Shown in pieces: positions 45,676 through 59,219 of a stretch of DNA of 64,000 bases. The notes beneath the pieces are model-generated. The model worked only from the letters and a program-made list of their open reading frames with translations, was not told the origin of the DNA and ran no database searches. The stretch comes from Erpetoichthys calabaricus (taxonomy: Eukaryota; Chordata; Cladistia; Polypteriformes; Polypteridae): the NCBI RefSeq assembly GCF_900747795.2, contig NC_041409.2, forward strand, positions 65,890,697 through 65,954,696. Reading direction: 5' to 3'. Both the position numbers and the translations under genes were made by a program. Position 1 is the stretch's first letter. Every line of letters begins with the position of its first letter.

Positions 45676-48600
45676 GTAAATGCGACGTAATAAGTGTCGA
45701 GCATGAGAGAGTCACTTCCGTAATGTAGTTTCGGCGGCAGGGTTTAAGGGAAAGACAGAGAGAGAGAGCTTTGTGATTCGCACTGGCCTATTGCAAACGC
45801 GTGCTGTTCTCGTTAAGTTTGCAACATCGACTTTGGGAAAGAAACTGCAGTTTTAATGTGGCAAAACGCCTATGCTTTCCCTATTTCCAGTAACACATCA
45901 GTGACCACACAACGTGGGCCTTGTGGAGTGGGAGAATTATTACAAGTGTAGCGAGCTCGTCCGCGTCTCACTTTACATGTCAGCAGGTGTTCTGCAGTTT
46001 GGGGGGTGGGGGTTGGCATTCTGTTTGGGTATTCTGTATTTACATGGGTATTCTGTGTTTACATCGTGTCCCTTATGATTTTGCAGTAAAAGCAGATGGG
46101 TGAGTTGTTTATAGTTATTAGCTCCAAACCTTACATCTTTATTTAAGTATAAGGTATGTGGTACGCGTGTGTTAACGTGTAGTAGCGAAACTGTTCTGTT
46201 AAAAACAGTTTTTATCTTAGAAACATTCGATTGATGTTCTATTCCTTTTTTGTTCGAATACCTCAGATGTTTTATACCTAACGGCATAGCTTTTATACAG
46301 GAAAGTGGGACACTGGCGGGGGCAATTAGAGCTTTACGACAATAACATAATATACAAAGCCCGAGATTTGCTGAAAACAAGCGTAAACTGTTGATCACAA
46401 GCCCAGTAAGTTTAAAGACTTTTGTGTCATAGGAGTCGGGAACAAGCTACAGCGTCATGAAGATGAAGCAGAAATCTTGACATATTCTAAAAGTATCTGG
46501 AATGAGGTAGCTAACTCCAAATGAGCTTGGGTTGCAATAGTGAAATCTCACATGCTCTTGCGTGTAGGAGGACCTAGGTTTCTCCCTTCAGCAGCAGAGT
46601 TAATGCTGTACAGCATACAAAAATAACCTTGAGTTTCCCATCTGAATGTTACATGACTACTGTTGGGCAGCTGAAACCCCCTCCCCAAACATTTAAAGGT
46701 TTAAATCAACCATATGTGCAGTTTTTGGAAAACTTGGATCAAATCTGGACCTCTGACATTTTGTGATGGATGCCAGTCTGTCACGATTATTGTATTACTG
46801 TCAACTTGGCAGCCTCTATATTTTTTAGTGGTTGTCCTTTTTTTTAGGGAATTTGCTAAAGGCCTCAGGGATCATCTTCAGTGATGCTGTGCACAGCTTA
46901 AAGGTTATAAATATACAAATAGATGCCTCATTTTGTTTCCAAAGGCTGAAGATGGCTTGTATTTTTGTAGTATAATGGAAATATTTTTTTTTTAATGACA
47001 GGAAAGCTGGATTAGAAGACAAATTGATAGAAGGAACAGTGCTGGATGCATACCCTCGTGTAGCCTCTTTGTACAATATACAAGTCAAATTAATATTGAG
47101 TTGGTCCCTTTCAGAAGACCCAGAGTTTATTCCAATATTCACCTAGGCAAAATGTCAAAAGTGCAACACAAAGATGCCAGCCAATGTGTACTTCAAATTT
47201 TCCCACAACACAAGAGATGCCTGTCAATGCCTACTTCACATTTTGTCACAGTTATTGCAGATTTGCTGGTGTTGGATCACAACTCATAATAGTTTATTCC
47301 ATTTTATTATATAAATAGTTGTCTAAATTGAGATCTAGTGTATTTGAGTCCGTTTCAGGGTTCTAATAGCTATTTGAAATGAACAGAAAAAGGACATTGA
47401 AAGCTGAGTGTATAGTTATTAAAAAGGGTGCACCTCGTTGTGATGTTTTGATAGCCCATGATATTCAAATGTGTCATTACTCATATCGGGTGCCAGTGTG
47501 AGTGTCAAACGTATTCCCAACTTGATTATATTGCCATGCCAAGTCTGCATTATTGATACCTGCTGGGATGGAGCTTTCACCATATCCCACTGTGCTTGTG
47601 AACCAAATTTCTTCAGACTGTGCAGTGTATTGTAAAGTCTAAAATTGTTAGTGATTCTCAGCCTACTAGTGCAGGCTGTACGTTTTGCTTAACTGGGATA
47701 TTGACTTAAATGCCCTGCGTAGGCTAAGGTATAAGAAGTTATTCGTTTTGATATACTTCCTCTGACATTGGAACTTTTACCTGATTGATTACTTTTGTTA
47801 CTCTGCCCAAAGCATGTCGGCTTTCATCTTCTGCTTTGATAAATTGTTTCCAACCACAGGACCACTGTTGGCTGGATGTTTTAGTACTGTGGATTTGCTG
47901 TGTACGCCTGAGGTGCTATTGCATTAACTCTTAAGAAGAACTGTTGTTTCTACATTCTTACCTTTCATGTGACACTCACTATGTTGCTGCAATTAAAATA
48001 TTTAAGGAAGTAAGTTTCGTTCTTCTATTTGAATTGCACACATGCACAATCCAATAGTACTGAGCTATGTCCCATTATGATGCTTTTCTTGATTGAGCAG
48101 TGGACACTTAATATGCTTGTGTACATTATGTATGCACTGCCCTCCTGAGTGTGTCATTATGTGGCTGGCACATTTTTGCTTCTGTTCTAAGATGTGCAGT
48201 AAAACATGGGCATAAGTATTGTTATTTAGTTAATATACTTTCCAGTGTTTCAAATTGTCCCGCACAGCAAATTGCTGTGATAATGCAGCTTATTAGGTTC
48301 CACTACAGCTCATTTATATAGAATTTTCAAATGACTGTCCTCTAAAGCTAGAAATATGCATGTCTGCAGTTTACTTATTTCCATGTTTCAAAACTGGGCT
48401 GGTCATAAAAGTCTCATCCATTCCGTATCCTATGATCCACTTTATCGGAGCTCTTGCAGTTGTCGAGTAGGCCAAACTGTAAAATCAAACAAATACTTAC
48501 AAGAAATTGGAATACAAGTTAATTTAACTTCAGAGCTCTGTTCATAATTATTTTGTACAACAGTGTTTGGTGGAACTTTAAACACACAGGGAAAGCAAGT

Positions 48601-51600
48601 AATGTTTCAGTAATGCAAAAATAAAACATTTGTATTTTCATGGGAAATTATACAGTACCACTGGTTAGAAGTGCATCCATCCTGCTGCATTTTGTTTCCT
48701 TATGATTTTTAAACAGTCACTGACTTCAGTGATTTGTTGAAATGTTTATACATTCACTGACTGGGAATTTAAGTGTGTTAAATTATTTAACATAAAGTTG
48801 TAACTTCATTTAACCGAGGCCCTTGTGGTTGTACATTTCAGGAAATTAATAAGAAACAGTAAAGCTTTTTTGAAAAAAAGTTTTTAATTTGTAATTAACC
48901 ACATTTTATGGTTGTTTGTGAATTTTCCCCTACTTGTAGTACTCTGACCCTCTCTGAGTTTAAAACAGTAACAATTTTCATATATACAGACTGTCTCTGA
49001 AACATTTTGGTAAACTGCTGAATTAAGATAATTTGTGAATAAAAACTGGAGTTCATGCAATAATGAATGAATATATAAAATAGCTGGTTTAAGCATGCAT
49101 AATGTTATGACATCCATAGAAATACTGTTGCTGGTGTGAATAAACAAATACTGTTTTAATGAAAGAATACTGCCTATGCTAAATAAACGTTTTCTAATCA
49201 ACAGATAAGACACGTGAGAATGACCACTCACAGGAGAGAAAGTCCATTGCTGTAGGAGGAAGCAGTGAGATGAGTGATGCCAACGAAGCCCACTCAGACA
49301 AAAATAATGAAAATGCTGGTAAAGAAGTTGTGTCACATAAGCCAGTGTATTTACAGTACACAATGAGTGGAGATGGATTTCATCTGCTGAGTGCTGATGT
49401 GCCCCAAGCCCTTGAGGGAAAAGATAAGGAAAAGAAGTCTAATACTACTGAACAGCAGAACGAGAGAGATCTGACGCAGAAGAGTCTGCAGCTATTTGAG
49501 AATTCTGCCGAGAACCTTCAAGATGATATGCCACTTGATTGGTCATTTGGCACCCAAAACAGAGAAGAGCTAGTTGACAGCTTGTTCTGGCAGATCCCCA
49601 GTTTGACATCTTTCCATCTCCCAGAGCAAGAGGGTAACTACATGTTTTACTGTCTACGCTTAAAGACACATTAAGGAATCACTAAAGTTGTGTAATGCTT
49701 CTACTGTAATTTTAATAGAATTATTCAGTATATAGGGGAAGTACTTCAAAATGCTTTAATTGTAAAAACAGAATGCAAAACTCTATATATACTGCTGTAA
49801 ATGAATTAATAGAGCATAAACTGTTTTTAGCTACCTTGTGCAATCTATGGGTGTAGAGAGCTTTAGTTTAACCAGTGTGTAATCCTTCTGCAACATTTCC
49901 TTTATTCTGGAAACTTGTGTTCACATGGTGGTTGTTGGGATAGTTTCTGACTATGCAATATGCTTGTTACACTTTAGATATTTACTATTCATCATGTCAC
50001 TTTACTGTATATTTAAAACAGATTTTTTTCTTTTCTTTTTTTATTGCAGTAAAGGAAAGGCAATGGGAAGATTTGACAAAAACCCAGAAGTCAAGTAACA
50101 ATGGATGCCAGATTGAATTCACTGTCATGAGCTACAATATTTTGTCTCAGAATCTCCTAGAAGCAAACCCGACTCTTTATGCGCACTGCCCCACAGACGT
50201 CCTCTCTTGGAACATTCGTCTTCACAACCTTCTTCAGGAGTTCCGCATGTGGGACCCAGATGTGAGTCTGGACAACCTCTTTACTAGCAGTCACTAATTT
50301 CCCTTTTCTTTACCTTTAATCAGGGCAAGCAGCATAATTTGACTTCTTTCAAAAGCATGTATGGGCCGTTTAATAAGTCCTGGTAACAGGCAGATGCTAC
50401 TGCAGATTTGAATTAAAAGTAGCTTGAGTTCTTTGTTCTTTTACATTGATTTATTGGTGAAAAGATTAAATCAAATTTTGCAATTAAAACTACATTGAAA
50501 TTCTGGGTTTTACTTAATACAGTTAGCCATTTATGCATGACTGGCTGTCCCTAGCTGCTCCACTCGTGTACTAGTGAAACGGGACTAACTAAATTTAAAA
50601 ATCAGCAAACAAACAGGTATCAGTAGCTAAGTGGAGGCAAGTTACTCTCCAAAATGCGTGAGCGAGGAGGGCCCTTCCCGGCTCCCTACTCCTGACGTCA
50701 CGCTTCCCCCTCCTCTTGGCCTGCAGCCTCTGTCTTGGAATAGCGTGAATATTTCACTCCTGCAAGTGAACTATGATTCACAGTGTGATGAGAGAGGTTG
50801 CAAAATCAACTGGAATGTCCAAGCAAATTGTAGAAAACAAATTAGATCTAAATCTGTTAGTTAGTTCTCTCATTCGCTAGCTAAGTGGAGGTAAGGTGCA
50901 CGCCCCGAGGCTGGAGCATGAGTGAGGAGGGCTCTGCCCCCCTCCCCTCAGTCTGCTGCGTGTCTCTAGGATTCCCACAAATAAATCAGTACTGCAAGTA
51001 AACTATGATACTTAGCGCGATGAGAGAAGTCGCAAAATAAACCGGAGTGTTCAAGCAAATTATAGAAAAAAACCTGATCTAAATCCATTAAGTAGTTCTC
51101 TCGTGAAAGTGAACTGACAGACTTTGGATTTTATATATAGAGATGGATATATAAAAATCTGGAAAGGGAGAAAATGTAAACCGTATCACAGACCTGCACT
51201 TACAGATGTATATATATTAATACAATTAAAACTTGAAATGCTTTTCAACAGTAAAACCAAGCACCAGATTAAAAAGCAAGAGTGGAACATAATAGTTTTG
51301 AATTAATTTTTATTTTCCCTCTTTATATTTTAACATATAACCAAACAAAACACTTGCAAGCATATACAGTAATCCCTCCTCCATCGTGGGGGTTGCGTTC
51401 CAGAGCCACCCCCGAAATAAGAAAATCCGCGAAGTAGAAACCATATGTTTATATGGTTATTTTTATATATTTTAAGCCCTTATAAACTCTCCCACACTAT
51501 TTTAAACATTTCACGCACAATTATACAGCATAAACCCTTTGTATTCTCATAGATATTAGGTAAGATTCGTTGAAATTACATACAGTAAAACCTAAATATT

Positions 51601-54600
51601 ATTTTAAAGATAGCGAGCGTCTCCGATATCACATATGTTACAGCCATTACGACAGACAGGCCACCAGCAATAAATACGTACAATGCAAGAAAAATTGTAT
51701 AAGTAAAATGTGTGTACAGTGACACTAAACTATGTACATGTAATAAGTACTGTACGTAAATAATTAATTATGGTTACTCACCAACAATGACACGACGACT
51801 TGTCCGATAATGATGAGTTTAATTTTACTGCACTACAAAGGATAGCGTTACAGCTCTTCTAAAGGAGCCTCTTCAGGCGACTGTGTAGCACCGCCGTTGT
51901 ACTTCTTCCATCACTCTTCAATCCAAATCCCTAAAGCAGATTCCATCCAGACTACTGCCTTATCACGTCCACTTGCAACTCGTTTTGCACCCTGGTTAAA
52001 GGACACTGCGGCCGTAGATCTTATATGCTTTTCCTCCTTTTTAAATAAAAAGAATCGTGGACTCATTGATGCTGTAATGGTGTCCTGCAGCGGTGTAGCT
52101 GTTTCCTTCCTTCAACATATCCAAAACTTTTACCTTTTCTGCAGTCATTTGCATCTTCTGTTGGCGCTTGGACACGGCTCCTGCAGCAGTAGCAGTAACG
52201 TGCGTTAATGATGAATGAGTGAGATTAGACTTCCTGGTTAATGCAGCATTCCGTCGCTGAGCCAATCAGCAGCACACAGGAACTTAACCGAAGGCTCTGA
52301 TTGGGTAGCTTCTCAGTCATCCACCAATAGCGTCCCTTGTTTGAATTCAAAGGCGTCCCTTGTTTGAATTCAAATGGGCAAATCAACTGAGGAAGCACAC
52401 GTACTGTAGACCGCAGACATCCGCGAAGCAGTGAAAAATCCGCGATATATATTCACATATGCTTACATTTAAAATCCGCGATGGAGTGAAGCCGCGAAAG
52501 ACGAAGCGCGATATAGCGAGGGATCACTGTAATCGTAAAAATGAGAAAAAACAAGAAATGTAAAAATAACACATTACCATGACCTAAAAGTAATTTAAAA
52601 AATAATAATAATAATGATTTATTTGTATAGCACATTTTCTTTCAAAAAAGTAGCTCAAAGTGCTTTACATAATGAAGAACAGTAAAAAAAATAAATAAAT
52701 AAAAAAAATGTATGTTTTTAATTAAAATATGAAGTTCTTAATCACAGGAGCTGATGATATTGTGAGGAGCTGACTGTTTCAGAGCCTAGGACTCACAATA
52801 GCAGAGGTATAGTCCCCCTAACCTCAAGTGTATCTGCAGAACAAACAGGAAATATTTGGTTAGAGGAACGGAGAAACTTGGAAAATGATTAAAGGCATAC
52901 GTAGAGGATTAATAAGATAAGATGGAAATGTCGTGGAAAGCTTTAAAAACAGTAAAATACTAAAATCCAACCTGTAACTCACATGGAGCCAATAGAGAGA
53001 AGCCAACACAAGTGAAATGTGATCTCTTTTTTTTGATGCGATTCAAAACTCTGGTAGCAGCATTTTGGATTAACAGTATTCAAGGCAAAGATGAATGGCA
53101 AACACCAGCGTAGAAGAATAGACAGAAATGGCTTCATCTTAGTGATGATCCTGACCTGAAAAAAATATTTCAAGCCACAACATTTATTTCTTTATCAAAT
53201 TTGAAATCCGAGTCAAAATTTATACCAAGGTTTCAGATGTGCAGTTTTAAGGAAATGTATGCTTAGTGCGAAGTGGCAACATATACAAAGATAAGAGAAG
53301 TGATCCCAAAACAAACACTTGCAATACCCTGCCGGTAAGAGGGGCTGTACAAGATGACAAGCTACCAATATTGACACTAAAGGTCTTGCAATTAAAATAT
53401 TTTGTACACTTTAATTGCCAACCCATTGCTCAAGCTGATCAGTAACAATGCCACGATCAAGTAAAGCAGCACTCACATCCAACAGGATCAACATAGTACA
53501 CCTCTCACAGCTGGCTGCTAGCAGCAGATCATGTGTCACTCTCGGGGGATCATTCAGTTCTATGAATTTTTCTGAATCCAAACTGAAACTTACCAAAAGA
53601 ACTATCTTGATTTAAAGAGTGTTGCAGCTGGGACAAAGCAAAATTCTTGAGGATTTTGGGAAAAATTGATTTTTGGAGATAAGATGAAAACTATGATATG
53701 TGAGGGGTCAAGATCAGCCTGCTGAACTACTGCATCTTTAAAATAAAATTGAACAGAATTTGCCATTAAAAAACTATTTATAGTAAACAAAACACTAGTC
53801 CCAATTTCTTTAGACATCACCTTAAGGAATGGAGCAGGCAAAAATCAAGAGAGCAAGAAGTTGACTTTGTGTGAAAGACAAGTATGTGAGAGGTGCAGTC
53901 TGAAACTGAGTAAAGACAGCAATGTGTATGACAAAGACGTTAGTCATTAATTTATCAGCTTTAGTAACGGGAAAGAAATGTATCACCGATCAGAACAGAC
54001 ATAACACTGTTGAGGCTCAATGATTGATTGAATATAGCATTAACAATACTGATAGAACTCGAGGTCTTTGACAGTTAATTGGAAATAATGTCAAAAAAAT
54101 ATTTTGTTCTTGCTGTCTTGACAGCCTTCTGATATTTGGCCAGACATTCTCTTGGAATGTTTTAAAATAATCTGATGCCTGTCTTTCTTACACTTCCTCC
54201 CTGCCTTACGCTTGAGAGAATGCGTGTCATTGTTAAGCCATGGCTGTGTTTTTCTCCTTTTGAGGAGCTACTGAATTCACAATGTCTAGTTGAGGTTCAG
54301 TAAGCTGCAAGATGGTGGTGGAGTGTAAAGGAGGACAGCAGAAATAGCATCCATCAAAATTTAATTGAATGATCCACAGAAGTATTAATGTCAATAAGAG
54401 TGTGACTGTCAAAATGTACTATGTACGCATAATGGAAATCATCCCAAAAATATACACAAAGTAACAACATATAGTAGATGCAGATCTTTCCATTGCTTAT
54501 TATAGTTGATAGTAAATGGCATTGTGACAAACATTGATCCTAGAAGGAACAAAACAATCATTGTTAAATGCCTTTGGGTGGACAAAGAATGTCCTTTAAA

Positions 54601-57600
54601 TAGTGTGTGCAGCCTTATGGGTAGAATGCATTTACTGGCCACAGGGTGTTATCATTGGCTAGATTTCTGCCTCTCAAATCTCTATGAAATTTCATTGGTG
54701 AGAAATAGGGCTTGAGTTAAGGATGGAGAGTATTTGTGCTCAAATGCATAAGAACAAGCAGAGATTTTGTCCCACTTATTAATTAGGGTTCTCTTAAATA
54801 TATGGAATGATGGAACAGTAGATCTTGCTGCTCCCTCATAGGACCAATGTTCTGTGTTCAAATTCCAAGTCCAGTCGTTGCTTGTATGAAGTTTGTGTGT
54901 TCTCACTATGTCTGTGCAGGCTTTCCTCAGGAGTGCTCTGGTGTTGCATCCCCTAAAACACTGGCAATTCCTAATTGTTACTTTGTGAATGTGTGTGTGT
55001 GTGTGTGTGTGTGTGAGTGAGTGTGCCGTGCAATTCAATGTTGCCCTGTCTATAACCGTTACTTGTTTTACATCCATTGACCTATTACTGTCGGGGTAGG
55101 CGGTGGCTCTATGATTCTGAGTTGGATTGGTTGGTTAAATTCCCTTTGGGTTAGTTATGTGTTACTTTTTTCTTGATGTTTCTCTTACCCCTCACTCATG
55201 ATTTGAAATACAAATAAATTGTGGCCCTTGGCAGTCATTGTATGATGCTCTGTGTCATAGCACAGTGGATCCATTATTACTACTAACCCAGGACTTGTAT
55301 ATACATGTAATATGCCCAGTAAAACAAGACCTAAACTTAATTCTTATAGATGTTGTCACTGACAACTAGTAAAGCATTAATTTCTTGGGTAACTATTGTA
55401 AATCTTTTTTCCCCTGTCATCACTGGACAATTAATAGTAGTCACATTTTTTACACACATCTAAAAAAATGCAGAAGTATAAAATGTGTAAAGGATCAGCA
55501 GCAGGAGTATCATTTGAAATGTTCAATAATTATAGTAAGTTTTGCAATGCACAAACATGAAAATTTCGAAATACTACTTTTCCTTCAAAACACATGCATA
55601 CTGTGTTTTAAAAAGTACAAGATGATCAGTCTTTCGAAAGATTTATTTAATAAAATACATTCATCAAAGGAAAAATGTGAACCTGATGGCCTGGCTGAGT
55701 AAAAATATCACACAGTATTAACCTTTTGAAGATGTAACCGTATTAGTTAAAAAAATGCCTGAATAAGAATGAACACAGCCAAAAGCAAGAACTCGTGCAT
55801 TGGGATTATTCACTACCGCTATAAAATGTCATCATTATATTTGTGAGGCACTGAAAACTTGAAATGTGAATATTTTTACCAAACATTTAATATTAGTATA
55901 AGGGTGGTTGGTGGCTTTTAGACTGGATCTAACATTCATAATTGTATGTTATTTTTCTTTTGTTTTTATTAATTCAAGTAATTGTGATCGCAGGCAGGTG
56001 TATATATAATTATTATTTTATGCTTATAACACATTTACCTTCTGTTATGACAGATTCTTTGTCTTCAAGAAGCTCAAGAAGACCATTACCAGGAACAGAT
56101 AGAGCCAACCCTAGTGCAGATGGGTATGAACAATCATCTTCCTGAACTGTCAGTTACAGTTGTAAAATATATTAAATACAGTATACTGTAAAAGGCTGTA
56201 GTGATGAAAGCATACAAATTATCTCTGTTAATTAATCTTTTGAGATGTGTTACTTTTTTTTTTAACACTGTTTCATAGTAATAAGTAATAGCGTAATGCC
56301 AGATGAATCAAGCCTGCATTTGAAACTGCTAATTACATTAATTTAATGCTACTTAGAGTGAGGTGGAACAACTCCCAATGGATAATGGGCTCAGGGATTA
56401 GATCACAGCTGGTGACAGGGTATTTACATATTTAGGTCATTGGACAGAGAAGTTTATCATACGACAGATTGATGCATTAGATCTACTGTATGTGTTTAGT
56501 AGAAAATAAGAAAACGATTGCCTACTATAAGAAAACTCAATTATTCTAAAAGTATGCACTCTTTTCTCTTTCTAAAGGCTACAAGTGCATGTATAAACGA
56601 CGGACGGGTAACAAGAAGGATGGCTGTGCTTTGTGTTATAAGACTTCAAAGTTTGATCTCATTTCATTTGAGCTGGTGGAATTTCTTCAGCCCAGTGTGG
56701 AGGTGTTGGATAGAGACAATGTAGGAATAGTGGCTCTTTTTCTGGGTGTTATACCTTCTGATCTGAAACCAGAGGGAAGGCCCTCAAAAGCATCACCAAT
56801 TTGTGTTGCAAACACTCACCTCCTTTTCAGTCCAAGAAGGGGAGATATCAAACTTGCTCAAGTGGCACTGCTGATGGCTGAAATTGACTTGATGATAAGG
56901 CCTTGGCGAGAGAAGGGAGCATCCTGTCCAGTGATAGTTTGTGGAGACTTCAACTGTATTCCCCGCATGCCACTATACCAGTTCATTGTGACAGGGCAGC
57001 TGTATTACCATGGATTGCCAGCATGGATGGTAAAGTTCTGTTACTCTTTTAATGTGCTACTCTGTCTTTCCAGTGAAAAACAAATATTTTGGAAAAAGCG
57101 ATTTTAGGTATCATTGGCAAAGAATCCATATGTCTTTATTTAAATACACACTGTTTTTCTCCTATTGTTTAAGTATATGGGAGACATTACCCGTTTCAAA
57201 TGGGTGTGTTGTTCTGTTTATGCATTATTTACTAGTAATTCAAATGTACTTGATTTAAAATGGGTGTAAAATAGGAAAAGCTTCCAGAAAATGAGTTATT
57301 GAATATGAGAACTAGAACTTGAGCAACTATGAAAACAGTCAATCTTTGGAATATTTTTTTGTAAAAACAATCTTAAAAAAGATTGATATGTGTCCTACTG
57401 TAAGATATTGGCAAGTCAATTTCAGGTTGCACATATACGTTTTGATACAAAGTAGATTTCATAGAGTGGAATGTCAGTGTACCCAATCTCATCCCAATGC
57501 AATAGATCTCTCAGTTAACTAAACGACACAGTCTTTCTTAGTACTGACTGGGAAGTGAGTATAGTGACTTTTATGTAAATAGTGCCAAAAAAGTAAGTTT

Positions 57601-59178
57601 GAATCTTTTCATGTAATCTGTGGAATGATTGCTAGTATGTTTTTTTGTCATGCATATAGACAGTATTATACTGGTACTGAGTATTTTATACATACCAGTA
57701 ACCGCACACTGTACGATAACGTGCAGTGAATACACTTGACTTGAGTGTTCCTAGTTTTCATCCACTTTCTCTGTATGTTCAGCATTCGTTTGCTCAGAGG
57801 TTGATGCGCTTGCTGCTTTCTGAGCAGCTCTTCTGTTCTCCACCCTAGCGGCATCTTTTCGCGTTAATACTGATTAAGTTGGTGCTTGTGTTGCAATTAC
57901 TTAGTATGTTTTTCTTAATTTATTACTTAAGCTGACACTTAAGTCTTCAATATGTCTCAATAATGATTTAAGATATGAAGAGGTTGGGGAGGTGACGACG
58001 AAGGTGGTAGGGATGAAAACGGCGCCCGTATGCATACACCGTACGGCCATCCTGCTGCCGAGAGTTGATTCTACAATAACATAAAAATATAAAGAGGAAT
58101 AACCTTGGAGGTCAATTATCACCCCGTAAGCGGATAGTAGACATTACGTAATATGTGTGTACCAAATTTCAGTTCAATAGGCCAAACTGTTTGTGAGCTA
58201 CAGGTGATTTAAAATCCTGGACAGACAAACGAACAGCCATGGTAACGTATTATATATAAAGATATATAAATGACTTACATAATGTTTAAAAACACTTAGT
58301 GTTTGTCAAGTTTTACCAAGTTTTACTAAAATTGTGCTTCCTGTTCATGTGGTGAGCCGTGTGCTTATAAACAAAAATACAATTGTTTCCAAAAAAAGTT
58401 GGGACAATGTGTAAAATGAAAAACTTAATATGATAATTTGAAAATCATGTAAACCCTATATTTAATTGAAAATAGTACAAAGACAACATGTAAAATGTTC
58501 AAACTGAGAAATATTATTGTTTTCTGAAAAATATAAGTGCATTTTGGATTTGATGCCAGAAATGTTTCAGAAAAGTTGGGACAGGGCATGTTTACCACTG
58601 CATTGCATCACCTCTTCTTTTAACACTCTGCACACATTTGGGAATTAAGGAGATCGGTTGGTGTAGTTCTGAAACTGAAATGTCTCGTTCTTGCCTGATA
58701 CAGGATTTCAGGTCCTGAACAGTTCAGGGCCTCCTTTGTAACATCTTTCCTTTCATCATTTCCCAAGTGTTTTCATTGAGCAGGCCACTTTAGCACCTGG
58801 ACTATTTTACTACAGATTCATGCTGTTGTAATGCGTGCAGAATGTGGTTTGGCATGTTATTGCTGAAACATACAAGGGTATTTTCCAAAAAAGACATCTG
58901 GATGGCAGCATATGTTGCTGCAAAACCTGTATATATTGTTTAGCATTAATGGTGCCTTCCCAGATATACAAGCTAAGCTATCAATACTGTAACATTGAGG
59001 AGATCGTTCCTCCCCCAAACTATGCGACTCTTCAATTCCACCTGGGGGGGTTAAACGTTAACATTATTCAAAGTTATTGTCTGTTTTTACCTGCATTTTT
59101 ATTACTCTTTAATTTAATATTGTTTTTTGTATCAGTATGCTGCTGCTGGAGTATGTGAATTTCCCCTTGGGATTAATA

Positions 59179-59219
<41 letters not shown>

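Larger units (their letters stand above)
45450..45850 (+). promoter_or_regulatory. ANGEL1: CpG-rich ANGEL1 promoter region
   Basis: CpG dinucleotides are far denser here than in surrounding AT-rich DNA, especially 45510-45610 and 45650-45800. It contains the ANGEL1 start codon (45612), an NRF1 palindrome, an E-box and GGAA/TTCC ETS-like cores (CCGGAA at 45590; ACTTCCG at 45714). No TATA box stands out, as expected for a broadly expressed gene. Confidence 0.7.

Noticed and set aside
49270-49674. 134-residue frame as a complete gene
   Set aside because: It is ANGEL1 exon 2 with an internal Met and read-through into the intron; the splice phases with exons 1 and 3 agree.
52979-53173. 64-residue minus-strand frame as a host exon
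   Set aside because: Lies in the decayed L2-type LINE, without splice sites.
54439-54642. Hydrophobic minus-strand frame
   Set aside because: No domain or splice context; chance frame in intron DNA.
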